Shown here piece after piece: positions 38,001 through 45,626 of a stretch of 64,000 nucleotides of DNA. Numbering within the stretch: the first letter of the stretch is position 1; every line of letters starts with the position of its first letter. The DNA is from Clostridia bacterium (GTDB taxonomy: Bacteria; Bacillota; Clostridia; Oscillospirales; Acutalibacteraceae): positions 1 to 64,000 of the forward strand of contig JAFXDV010000003.1 of assembly GCA_017521125.1 (NCBI GenBank), read 5' to 3'. The notes under the pieces were generated by a model, which made no database searches, was not told the origin of the DNA, and saw nothing but the letters and a program-made list of their open reading frames with translations. A program made the position numbers and the translations under genes.

Positions 38001-39116
38001 TTAAAACTTTGGTGTTAAATCTCCCAATTTAACGTAGCGTACGGCATCTTTCCCTCTGACTGCAGGATTGCCGTTTTGATATTCAAGTGCTAGTTCGCTT
38101 GTACTGTAAGCAAAATATACATCTCCTAAAATATCTATAATGCATACGTTTACAATACCACACTTGCTGTATAAATCACAAACAAGCTCTAGGGATTCCC
38201 CGTAAACCATTCTGACCGAGGTTCTGCCTTGTTGAATGGCAGGACGATTCTTGGTGTCGGCGTTAAAATAGTTATAAGACATAAGTATATCGTTGTTATG
38301 TAAAATTATTCTTGGTCTGCACTGAATACTGTCTTTAAAGAAATAAGGCTCTGACCAAGATTTTCCATTATCCTCTGAGTAAGTAAAACCAATAGCATCT
38401 ATATTCTTGTTGGTCCTAAAAATAGCATATATTTTGCCGTTTAAGAACTTGTAATCCATTTCATATTGGGCAGTATAAGGACAAACGGCGAAAAACTCTA
38501 TGGTTGCTAAATTATCATTTGAGCGGTATAAAATAGGCTCGGCAAAGCAACTTGTAATAGCGCCGTAATGACAGCCGTCTTCGCCCTTAAAAATGGTATG
38601 TCCGCCAATGGCTATCTGTTCGGTAGCTACATATTTATGGTTGAAAAATCCATTATTTTCAAGATATGAAAATTGCTCCGAACCTGTAAGAGGTACAAGA
38701 GTATCGTCATCCTTTTTGAGCATAACGTGTTTTTCTTCTGAAAGAACACCTGTTAGGTAATCAAAATCTTTGTAGCAAACCAAATGGTCGCAATCAGCTT
38801 TGCTGTTATCTTCATAAAAAACTCTGACTTTTCCTTCACCCAAACCTAAAATATTGGGCACATATACGTTTCTGCCGGAAACTACGTCAATAGTTCTGGA
38901 GTTAGTTGGTTGGGAAGCGGGGAAATAGGTAAGAGAAATTCTGCCACGAGATTCTCCATAACAACCCTGAAATCCTGGCATATATGCGCAAAACATTATG
39001 CCGTATTTTTTATCAAAAGCCATATTAACTCCATCGGCACTTGTTTGGGTCAAACCATCGCTTATTTGAACAGAGCGCTCTAAAACTTCAGATGTTTTAA
39101 TATTTTTATTTGCCAT
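38001..39116 (-). CDS. Sialidase-fold (BNR/Asp-box) protein
   Basis: The 371-aa protein has a beta-propeller look with one clear Asp-box (TYSEDNGKSWSEP, an S-x-D-x-G-x-x-W motif) and strands such as ISLTYFPASQPT. It lacks a signal peptide and the classical RIP and Arg triad of true sialidases cannot be confirmed, so the activity may be a glycosidase, an epimerase-like or binding function. It heads a minus-strand pair with the aminotransferase-like gene and is divergent from the AraC regulator, which probably controls it. Confidence 0.78.
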   Translation of the reverse strand: MANKNIKTSEVLERSVQISDGLTQTSADGVNMAFDKKYGIMFCAYMPGFQGCYGESRGRISLTYFPASQPTNSRTIDVVSGRNVYVPNILGLGEGKVRVFYEDNSKADCDHLVCYKDFDYLTGVLSEEKHVMLKKDDDTLVPLTGSEQFSYLENNGFFNHKYVATEQIAIGGHTIFKGEDGCHYGAITSCFAEPILYRSNDNLATIEFFAVCPYTAQYEMDYKFLNGKIYAIFRTNKNIDAIGFTYSEDNGKSWSEPYFFKDSIQCRPRIILHNNDILMSYNYFNADTKNRPAIQQGRTSVRMVYGESLELVCDLYSKCGIVNVCIIDILGDVYFAYSTSELALEYQNGNPAVRGKDAVRYVKLGDLTPKF

Positions 39117-39145
39117 TTTAAAACCCCCAACACATAGTTTTTTCT

Positions 39146-39173
39146 ATTTTACCATACTATTTTAGAAATGAAA
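39146..39173 (-). promoter_or_regulatory. Candidate extended -10 promoter of the sialidase-fold gene
   Basis: On minus, TGGTAAAAT (extended -10, TAAAAT at 39146-39151) has an ATGAAA complement (TTTCAT at 39168-39173) 16 nt upstream. A TTTTGCAAAA palindrome lies between this promoter and the araC promoter (39183-39192). Confidence 0.5.
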
Positions 39174-39195
39174 ATTTCAAATTTTGCAAAATATA

Positions 39196-39224
39196 TTGAA
39201 AATTCGGCAAAATTATGTTAAGAT
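39196..39224 (+). promoter_or_regulatory. araC-type gene promoter, extended -10, very close to the start codon
   Basis: TTGAAA (39196-39201) and TAAGAT (39219-39224) are 17 nt apart, with TGT before the -10. The expected start of transcription coincides with the ATG at 39231, so the mRNA may be leaderless. Confidence 0.55.
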
Positions 39225-39230
39225 CCAACT

Positions 39231-40013
39231 ATGAAATATTTTGAAAATAAACTGACCTACAACAAGATAACCTTTGATTTAAGCAACTCCCCGTCTCCCG
39301 ATGAACGTGAAATCCATTCCTATCACGAAATTTTATACTATATCGGGGGAGAGGCAGAGCTGCTGACAGAGAAAACTCAAATTAAACTAACCCCCAATTC
39401 TCTGCTCCTCATTCCAAAGGAAAAATATCATTTTTTCAGACTTGACCATAGCGGATATTTTGCAAGAATTAAAATCGGTGTGCCCCACGAGTTTGTAAAA
39501 GAAATCGGTTTTCATTCAATGTTTTCAGAAATATCAATATGCGAAAATATAAACGAGTCTGTTTTATATCTACTTAACAGATTACATCAGATTTTAACGC
39601 AAACTCAAACTGAAAAAATACCGTTTTATGCTTATAACGTGTTTATGATGCTTCTGAGTGAAATAGATATTACAGGGGTTTTCAAGGAAGGTCAAATCGA
39701 ATCTGCCGAGGAGAGCTTTCTTCCTGAGATTATTTCATATATCTCACAAAATTTGTCTTACGACCTGTCAATCGAAACCCTTGCCAAAAAGCTTAACCTT
39801 TCAGCATCAACCCTGACCCATTCATTTAAAAAGGAATTGGGTATTTCTCTCCACGAATACATAACCCAACGTAGACTAATGCTTGCAAAAAAACTTATTT
39901 CAAAAAATCAAAAGCCCTCAAAAATACACTTAGATTGTGGCTTTAAAGACTACTCCTCGTTTTATAAAGCATATGTAAAGCATTTCGGCTACCCACCCTC
40001 AAAGGAAAAATAA
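39231..40013 (+). CDS. AraC-family transcriptional regulator
   Basis: The 260-aa protein has an N-terminal cupin-like ligand domain (EIHSYHEILYYIGGEAELL) and two C-terminal HTH motifs (SIETLAKKLNLSASTLTHSF and SKIHLDCGFKDYSSFYKAYVKHFG). It is divergent from the sialidase-fold gene, its likely target. No clear ribosome site precedes the ATG at 39231, and no alternative in-frame Met is plausible. Confidence 0.93.
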   Translation: MKYFENKLTYNKITFDLSNSPSPDEREIHSYHEILYYIGGEAELLTEKTQIKLTPNSLLLIPKEKYHFFRLDHSGYFARIKIGVPHEFVKEIGFHSMFSEISICENINESVLYLLNRLHQILTQTQTEKIPFYAYNVFMMLLSEIDITGVFKEGQIESAEESFLPEIISYISQNLSYDLSIETLAKKLNLSASTLTHSFKKELGISLHEYITQRRLMLAKKLISKNQKPSKIHLDCGFKDYSSFYKAYVKHFGYPPSKEK

Positions 40014-40039
40014 AAACCTCCCTTATGGGAGGTTTTTTT
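40012..40039. terminator. Terminator between araC-type and aldo/keto reductase genes
   Basis: AAAAACCTCCC (40012-40022) and GGGAGGTTTTT (40027-40037) pair perfectly around TTAT, with T and A tracts for both convergent genes. It overlaps the araC stop codon. Confidence 0.88.
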
Positions 40040-40042
40040 ACT

Positions 40043-41032
40043 TTAAAGTGCGATTTTATCAATTTCTTCAAGTTCTTGCTTGGTAAATGTAAGATTTTCG
40101 GTCATTTTGAGATTCTCTATTATTTGCTCAGGCTTTGATGCGCCAATCAGAACACTTGTAATACCTTCTTTACCATACACCCAGGAAAGAGCCATTTGAG
40201 CCAGAGTCTGACCTCTGTTTTCGGCTATAACGTTTAACTTTTGAACTTTTTGGAGCTTCTCATCGGACAAAGAACGCTCGTTTAAAAATCTTCCGTCTGT
40301 CCTTACTCGGCTATCCTCAGGAATACCCTTTAAATATCTGTTTGTAAGAAGGCCCTGAGCCAAAGGGCTGAAAATAATCATTCCTTTTTTATATTCCTTG
40401 GCAGCTTCTAAAATGCCGTTATGCTCAACAGTTCTGTCAAAAATGGAATATCTGTTTTGATTTATAACAAAAGGACAGTGAAGCTCGTTTAAAATATCCG
40501 CCGCTTCTTTCATAGTCTCACCATCATAATTGGAAAGACCAACGTATAAAGCCTTGCCACTCTTAACAATACTATCAAGCGCCCACATGGTTTCATAAAG
40601 GGGAGTATCCTTGTCCATTCTGTGATGATAGAAAATGTCAACATAGTCAAGACCCATTCTTTTAAGGCTCTGGTCAATACTTGAAATGAGATATTTTCTG
40701 CTGCCAAAATCTCCGTAAGGACCAGGCCACATATAATAACCTGCCTTGGTGCTTATAATCATTTCATCACGGTAAGCCCTCATAGACTGATTTAATATTT
40801 TGCCAAAATTAGTCTCGGCACTTCCCACCGAGGGTCCGTAATTATTAGCAAGGTCAAAATGTGTAATACCATTGTCAAAGGCGGTAAAGCACATTTTAGA
40901 CATATTTTCAAAATCTGCATTATCCCCGAAATTATGCCAAAGGCCTAAAGAAATCGCAGGAAGCTTTAATCCGCTTTCTCCACATTTTCTATACTCTATA
41001 GAATCATATCTTTTATCATTTGCAACGTACAT
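40043..41032 (-). CDS. Aldo/keto reductase
   Basis: The 329-aa oxidoreductase has the AKR tetrad: Asp and Tyr in FDLANNYGP, Lys in IISTKAGYYMWPGP and His in VDIFYHHRMD. The GYYMWPGPYGDFGSRKYL segment matches the YghZ/L-glyceraldehyde 3-phosphate reductase branch. The cofactor is NAD(P)H. It is monocistronic with its own promoter (41057-41085). Confidence 0.92.
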   Translation of the reverse strand: MYVANDKRYDSIEYRKCGESGLKLPAISLGLWHNFGDNADFENMSKMCFTAFDNGITHFDLANNYGPSVGSAETNFGKILNQSMRAYRDEMIISTKAGYYMWPGPYGDFGSRKYLISSIDQSLKRMGLDYVDIFYHHRMDKDTPLYETMWALDSIVKSGKALYVGLSNYDGETMKEAADILNELHCPFVINQNRYSIFDRTVEHNGILEAAKEYKKGMIIFSPLAQGLLTNRYLKGIPEDSRVRTDGRFLNERSLSDEKLQKVQKLNVIAENRGQTLAQMALSWVYGKEGITSVLIGASKPEQIIENLKMTENLTFTKQELEEIDKIAL

Positions 41033-41056
41033 ATTTCTACCTCCGTTCTTAAATTT

Positions 41057-41085
41057 ATTATATTATATAAAGACTTGCTAGTCAA
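41057..41085 (-). promoter_or_regulatory. Promoter of the aldo/keto reductase gene
   Basis: On minus, TTGACT (41080-41085) and TATAAT (41057-41062) are 17 nt apart, followed by ACGGAGGTAG ribosome site and ATG at 41032. Confidence 0.75.
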
Positions 41086-41107
41086 CGATAGATGCTTAAA
41101 GCAAAGA

Positions 41108-41136
41108 TTGTTTTATCTGTCGAAATATGGTAAAAT
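41108..41136 (+). promoter_or_regulatory. Promoter of the EamA transporter gene
   Basis: TTGTTT (41108-41113) and TAAAAT (41131-41136) are 17 nt apart, with TGG giving an extended -10. Confidence 0.65.
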
Positions 41137-41165
41137 ATGTTAAAAGAGTAAAAGGAGATTAAAAT

Positions 41166-42035
41166 ATGCTTTGGGTTATTGCGGCAATACTTTCTGCAGT
41201 ATTTGCAGGACTTACATCAATACTTGCAAAGTGTGGAATAAAAAAGACCGATTCGGATCTGGCCACAGCAATCAGAACAGTTGTGGTACTTGCGTTCTCC
41301 TGGCTTATGGTGTTTGTGGTTGGCTCTCAAGGAACAATAAAGGACATTACACTTAAATCGCTTATTTTCTTAATTTTGTCGGGACTTGCCACCGGTGCAT
41401 CTTGGATTTGCTATTTTAAGGCGCTCTCAATGGGGGATATAAATAAGGTTGTACCTATTGATAAATCAAGCACAATACTTACAGTCCTTTTGGCGATTAT
41501 CTGTTTTGGCGAAATCTCAAACCTTGGGATGAAACTTGTCGCAACCATAGTTCTTAGCGTTGGTATTTTTCTAATGGTAGAAAAGAAAGATACCGAAAAA
41601 CAAATAAAAGGCCGTTCCTGGATGATCTATGCGGTGCTTTCGGCAGTTTTTGCGGCGCTAACCTCAATTCTTGCAAAGGTGGGCATTAGCGGAGTAGAAT
41701 CGAATCTCGGTACCGCAATTCGCACCGCCGTAGTTCTTATAATGGCTTGGATTATAGTCTTCGCAAGAGGAAGGCAAAAAGGCATTAAAAATATAAATAA
41801 AAAGGAACTGTTATTTATCTGCATGTCTGGTATTGCTACAGGAGCATCGTGGTTATTTTATTATTACGCCATAGCCCAAGGAATAGTGAGTGTAGTAGTA
41901 CCAATTGATAAACTAAGCATTTTAATTACTGTGGCATTTTCATATGTAGTGTTCAAAGAAAAACTTTCAAAAAAAGCTTTTATAGGCCTTTTGCTAATGA
42001 CAGTTGCCACATTGCTTATGGCATTCTTCAAATAA
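41166..42035 (+). CDS. EamA-family (DMT) transporter with a near-perfect internal repeat
   Basis: The 289-aa protein has about ten membrane segments. It consists of two tandem halves, each starting with an AAxLSAVFAxLTSILAK pattern (residues about 4-20 and 148-164) and repeating the LxTAIRTxVVL segment, so it arose by duplication of a five-helix EamA unit. DMT transporters export amino acids or metabolites; the substrate is unknown. It is monocistronic, upstream of the T-box region. Confidence 0.9.
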   Translation: MLWVIAAILSAVFAGLTSILAKCGIKKTDSDLATAIRTVVVLAFSWLMVFVVGSQGTIKDITLKSLIFLILSGLATGASWICYFKALSMGDINKVVPIDKSSTILTVLLAIICFGEISNLGMKLVATIVLSVGIFLMVEKKDTEKQIKGRSWMIYAVLSAVFAALTSILAKVGISGVESNLGTAIRTAVVLIMAWIIVFARGRQKGIKNINKKELLFICMSGIATGASWLFYYYAIAQGIVSVVVPIDKLSILITVAFSYVVFKEKLSKKAFIGLLLMTVATLLMAFFK

Positions 42036-42079
42036 AAGTTTTAGATAAAACACCAATTTTTACATATACTAAAAATACA

Positions 42080-42108
42080 TTGACAAAATACAAAGGTTTT
42101 GTTATAAT
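42080..42108 (+). promoter_or_regulatory. Promoter of the T-box-controlled aspS operon
   Basis: Consensus TTGACA (42080-42085) and TATAAT (42103-42108) are 17 nt apart, immediately before the T-box leader. Confidence 0.85.
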
Positions 42109-42110
42109 GT

Positions 42111-42330
42111 TTCACGGAGACTCGGCTTTTGTGGAAAGTCTGTCAGGGAGGATGCGTCACCGACTGAAAGCGCGTCTGAGATGAGTAGTAAGCTTGGGAA
42201 CACTCTGCGGAAAACCTTAAACTTAATATAAAAGTGGATGCGTATGCACATCAAAACGGGTGGCACCGCGGGTAAACATTTTGTTAGCTCGTCCCGAGGA
42301 ATTTTAAAGATTCCTCGGGACTTTTTATTT
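42111..42330 (+). promoter_or_regulatory. T-box riboswitch controlling aspS-gatA-gatB
   Basis: The leader has the T-box sequence GGGTGGCACCGCGGGT (42258-42273), which binds the tRNA CCA end, and a terminator with a 12-bp stem (42291-42302 with 42310-42321) followed by TTTTTATTTT. The antiterminator would pair the T-box with part of the 5' terminator arm. Upstream segments resemble the T-box distal stem-loop and an AGTA-box (GAGTAGTAAG near 42184-42193). I could not fold stem I with confidence, so the specifier is unresolved: AAC at 42199-42201 (Asn) and GAC at 42119-42121 (Asp) are both candidates. Confidence 0.93.
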
Positions 42331-42354
42331 TGAAATTTTTTAGGAGGTTTTATA

Positions 42355-44430
42355 ATGTACAGAACATTATTCTGCAACAATATCCGAGAAGAGCATATCG
42401 GCTCAACCGTTTCTCTGGCAGGTTGGGTTGACGTTGTTCGTGACCACGGCGGAGTTGTTTTCATTGACCTTAGAGATTATACAGGAATAACACAGGTGGT
42501 AGTTTATAATGAGGAGCTCATTAAAAATATAAACCGTGAAACTGTTATTTCGGTAACAGGCGTTGTTCGTAAACGTGACGAGGAAACCGTAAATAATAAA
42601 ATTGATACAGGCCGAGTTGAACTTGTTGCAGAAAGTTTAACAGTCCTTGGCAAAAGCCACAGTATGCTTCCTTTCGACGTAAAAGATTCACGCAAGAGTA
42701 AGGACGAATTGCGTCTTAAATTCCGTTATCTTGACCTTAGAAATCCTAAGAACCACGAGAACCTTGTAATTCGTTCTAAGGTTATTCGCCATATACGTAA
42801 TTTAATGGAAGGCAAGAACTTCCTTGATATGCAAACTCCTATTCTTACTGCATCTTCTCCTGAAGGCGCACGTGACTTCCTTGTGCCAAGCCGTAAGCAT
42901 CCGGGTAAGTTTTATGCGTTACCACAAGCACCTCAGCAGTTTAAGCAGCTCCTTATGGTTTCGGGCTTTGACCGTTATTTCCAGATAGCTCCCTGCTTCA
43001 GAGATGAGGATGCACGTGCAGACCGTTCTCCCGGTGAATTTTATCAGTTAGACTTTGAAATGGCTTTTGCTACCCAAGAAGAAGTTTTAGAAGTTTGCGA
43101 GGATGTAATTTACGATACATTTAAGACCTTCTCTGACAAAAAAATAACCGAAAAGCCATTCAGAAGAATCACTTATGCTGAGTCTATGATGAAATACGGC
43201 TCTGATAAGCCTGACCTTAGAAACCCACTTATTATATGTGACCTTACAGAATTCTTTGCAGACGTTAATTTCCCTGCATTTAAAGGAAAGCCTGTTAGAG
43301 GAATAGTTGCAGACTGTAAGGGAAAATCAAACAAATTCTTTGAAGACTCCTTAAAATTTGCAACAAGCTCCGAGGTAGGCCTTGGCGGTCTTGGTTATAT
43401 CACTCTTAAAGAGGGTGCATTTATCGGACCTATCGCAAAGTTCTTAACAGATGCTAAAAAGGCAGAAATTATCGAGCTTACAGGCGTTAAAGAAGGGGAG
43501 ACACTCTTCTTCATTTGCGATGACAAGAAAAATGACGTAGAGAAAAAAGCAGGACACATCCGTACTTGGCTTGCTCGTAAGGAACAGCTTGACCTTATTA
43601 AAGACGATGCCTTTGAATTCTGCTTTATCGTTGATTTCCCAATGTTTGAAATTGATGAAGAAACAGGGGATACAATCTTTACTCATAACCCATTCTCAAT
43701 GCCGCAAGGCGGAATGGATGCCCTGAATGGCCCCGACCCAACACAAGTTTTAGCTTATCAGTATGACCTTGTATGTAATGGTATTGAGTTGGCTTCAGGT
43801 GCGGTAAGAAACCACGATATTGATATTATGAAAAAGGCCTTCGATATCGCAGGATATACCGAAGAGGAATTAAAATCACGCTTTAATGCCCTTTATACTG
43901 CATTCCAGTATGGTGCGCCTCCTCACGCAGGTATGGCACCTGGTATTGACCGAATTGTAATGCTCTTAACCGATGAGGAAAAGATTCTTGACGTAATTGC
44001 ATTCCCGCTTAACGGTAATGCTCAAGACCTGCTCCTTGGTGCTCCAAGCGAGGTTACAAATCAACAACTTGAGGACGTTCATCTTCTTGGAAATACCAGT
44101 GCTCTTGCTACCCGTGCAGTAGCATCAGGTGGTGCAAAGAGACAGGGCGAAAAACGTTCAACCTTCTCTAATGCACAACAGCTTAATCAGCTTTCCCTCA
44201 GCGAAGATGAAGAAGCAGTAATGCAGAACATCTTTAAAGATATGAAAGGTGCGGAAGAAAGTCTTAAAAATGTTGATACAACCGACACAGAAGAAATGAT
44301 TTACGTTATGCCTATGACCAACGTTTTACGTGAGGATGAGCGTAAGCAGAATTTCACAAGAGAAAGTCTGCTACAAAACGCACCCCAGCGTAGCGACGAC
44401 AGCTGGCAGGTTCCCCGTTTAGTAAAGTGA
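42355..44430 (+). CDS. aspS: Aspartyl-tRNA synthetase fused to a C-terminal GatC domain (predicted non-discriminating AspRS-GatC)
   Basis: The 691-aa protein is longer than bacterial AspRS (about 590). Residues 1-595 are AspRS: an OB anticodon domain with GWVDVVRDHGG, motif 2 FRDEDARADRSPGEFYQLDFE, the bacterial insertion and motif 3 APGIDRIVMLLTDEE. His31 is the residue associated with non-discriminating AspRS enzymes. After a ~15-residue linker, residues ~605-691 align with GatC: NVLREDERKQNFTRE, then a variable segment and a VPRLVK end, matching GatC's conserved NVLRED and VP motifs. It precedes gatA and gatB with no separate gatC. It is controlled by the T-box. Confidence 0.9.
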   Translation: MYRTLFCNNIREEHIGSTVSLAGWVDVVRDHGGVVFIDLRDYTGITQVVVYNEELIKNINRETVISVTGVVRKRDEETVNNKIDTGRVELVAESLTVLGKSHSMLPFDVKDSRKSKDELRLKFRYLDLRNPKNHENLVIRSKVIRHIRNLMEGKNFLDMQTPILTASSPEGARDFLVPSRKHPGKFYALPQAPQQFKQLLMVSGFDRYFQIAPCFRDEDARADRSPGEFYQLDFEMAFATQEEVLEVCEDVIYDTFKTFSDKKITEKPFRRITYAESMMKYGSDKPDLRNPLIICDLTEFFADVNFPAFKGKPVRGIVADCKGKSNKFFEDSLKFATSSEVGLGGLGYITLKEGAFIGPIAKFLTDAKKAEIIELTGVKEGETLFFICDDKKNDVEKKAGHIRTWLARKEQLDLIKDDAFEFCFIVDFPMFEIDEETGDTIFTHNPFSMPQGGMDALNGPDPTQVLAYQYDLVCNGIELASGAVRNHDIDIMKKAFDIAGYTEEELKSRFNALYTAFQYGAPPHAGMAPGIDRIVMLLTDEEKILDVIAFPLNGNAQDLLLGAPSEVTNQQLEDVHLLGNTSALATRAVASGGAKRQGEKRSTFSNAQQLNQLSLSEDEEAVMQNIFKDMKGAEESLKNVDTTDTEEMIYVMPMTNVLREDERKQNFTRESLLQNAPQRSDDSWQVPRLVK

Positions 44431-44440
44431 GGTAGATAAA

Positions 44441-45625
44441 ATGAAATATTATGCTACTAAAATAAATGAAAAAGGCAATATCGCCGTTGATGATACTATC
44501 CTTGTAAAAGACCTTCCCTGTACCGCAGGCTCACGTATACTTGAAGGCTTCAAATCCCTTTTTAGTGCCGAGGCAGTAACACGTCTTGAGGATAAAGGAT
44601 ATACCATTTCAGGAAAAACCCACGTTGGCGAGTTTGGACTTGACCTTTGCGGTGAGTTTTCCCATTATTCTGAAAAAGAAGAAACGATTAAAGGCGCAGC
44701 CGCCGAGTTAGTTAAAAATGGCGAGATTAAAGCCGCTCTCGGCGTAGATATGAACGGCGCCCCACGTAGAGCTGCCGCTCTTTCAAAGGTATGCTTCTTA
44801 AAGCCAACCTACGGCACCGTTTCTCGCTATGGTGTAGTTTCAACTGCCGCTTCAGGTGAACAGTTAGGCGTTTATGCTAATGGCGTAGAAACCATTAAGG
44901 AAATAATGGAAGTAATCGCAGGACACGACGATAAAGACGGCACAAGCCTGAAAGATGCCGCCTATGATTACAAATGCGATGCAGAAGTTAGGGGCAAAAA
45001 AGTTTGTGTTGTAAAAGAACTTTTAGAAAAAGCCGATGAAAACACAAAGTCTGCAGTTTTAGACTATGCTAAGAAGCTTGAGACTCAGGGCGTTATCGTT
45101 GAGGAAATTTCACTTGATTTCTTTGACAATGCAAACACCACTTGGCAGATACTTTATACTGCCGAAACCTGCAACAACGTTTCTCGTTATGACGGCGTAA
45201 AGTTTGGTTTCAGAGCAGAGGAATACAGAAACATAGACGAACTCTATGTAAATTCAAGAACCCAAGGCTTTAATTTCCTTACAAAAGCCGTAATTCTTTA
45301 CGGAAGCGATGTTCTTTCTAAAAATCGTTATGAGGATTGTTACGGAAAAGCTTTAAAGGTTCGCCGTGTAATTGCCGAAAAAATGGCAGAGTTATATAAC
45401 ACCTACGATGCAGTTCTAACTCCTGCTTGTAGCAAAACCGAATTTAAAGAATATAGCATAAACGATGCCTTTACAAAGGTGTTTAGCGAAGGCGTGTTCA
45501 CAAGTGTTGCGAACCTTACAGGAACTCCTGCCCTTGTTAGCGGCGGCGTTCAGCTTATGGGTAATCACTTTAGCGAAACAACACTTTTAAGTCTTGCATA
45601 TGCTGTAGAAAGGATGGGCGAATAA
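44441..45625 (+). CDS. gatA: GatA homologue, shortened and lacking amidase serines (pseudo-amidase)
   Basis: The 394-aa protein aligns with GatA of the Asp/Glu-tRNA amidotransferase (normally about 485 aa). The catalytic Lys is kept in ILVKDLPCTAG. The segment that normally reads GGSSGGSAAA is replaced by a shorter IKGAAAELVKNGE stretch, and the nucleophile motif DTGGSIRQPAA reads DMNGAPRRAAA, so both serines are absent. The following LKPTYGTVSRYG and the glutamine-domain fold are conserved. An N-terminal ~60 residues are also missing. Amidase activity is therefore predicted lost. The frame is intact, with a 10-nt gap before and 1 nt after, so it is expressed with its neighbours. Confidence 0.85.
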   Translation: MKYYATKINEKGNIAVDDTILVKDLPCTAGSRILEGFKSLFSAEAVTRLEDKGYTISGKTHVGEFGLDLCGEFSHYSEKEETIKGAAAELVKNGEIKAALGVDMNGAPRRAAALSKVCFLKPTYGTVSRYGVVSTAASGEQLGVYANGVETIKEIMEVIAGHDDKDGTSLKDAAYDYKCDAEVRGKKVCVVKELLEKADENTKSAVLDYAKKLETQGVIVEEISLDFFDNANTTWQILYTAETCNNVSRYDGVKFGFRAEEYRNIDELYVNSRTQGFNFLTKAVILYGSDVLSKNRYEDCYGKALKVRRVIAEKMAELYNTYDAVLTPACSKTEFKEYSINDAFTKVFSEGVFTSVANLTGTPALVSGGVQLMGNHFSETTLLSLAYAVERMGE

Positions 45626-45626
45626 T

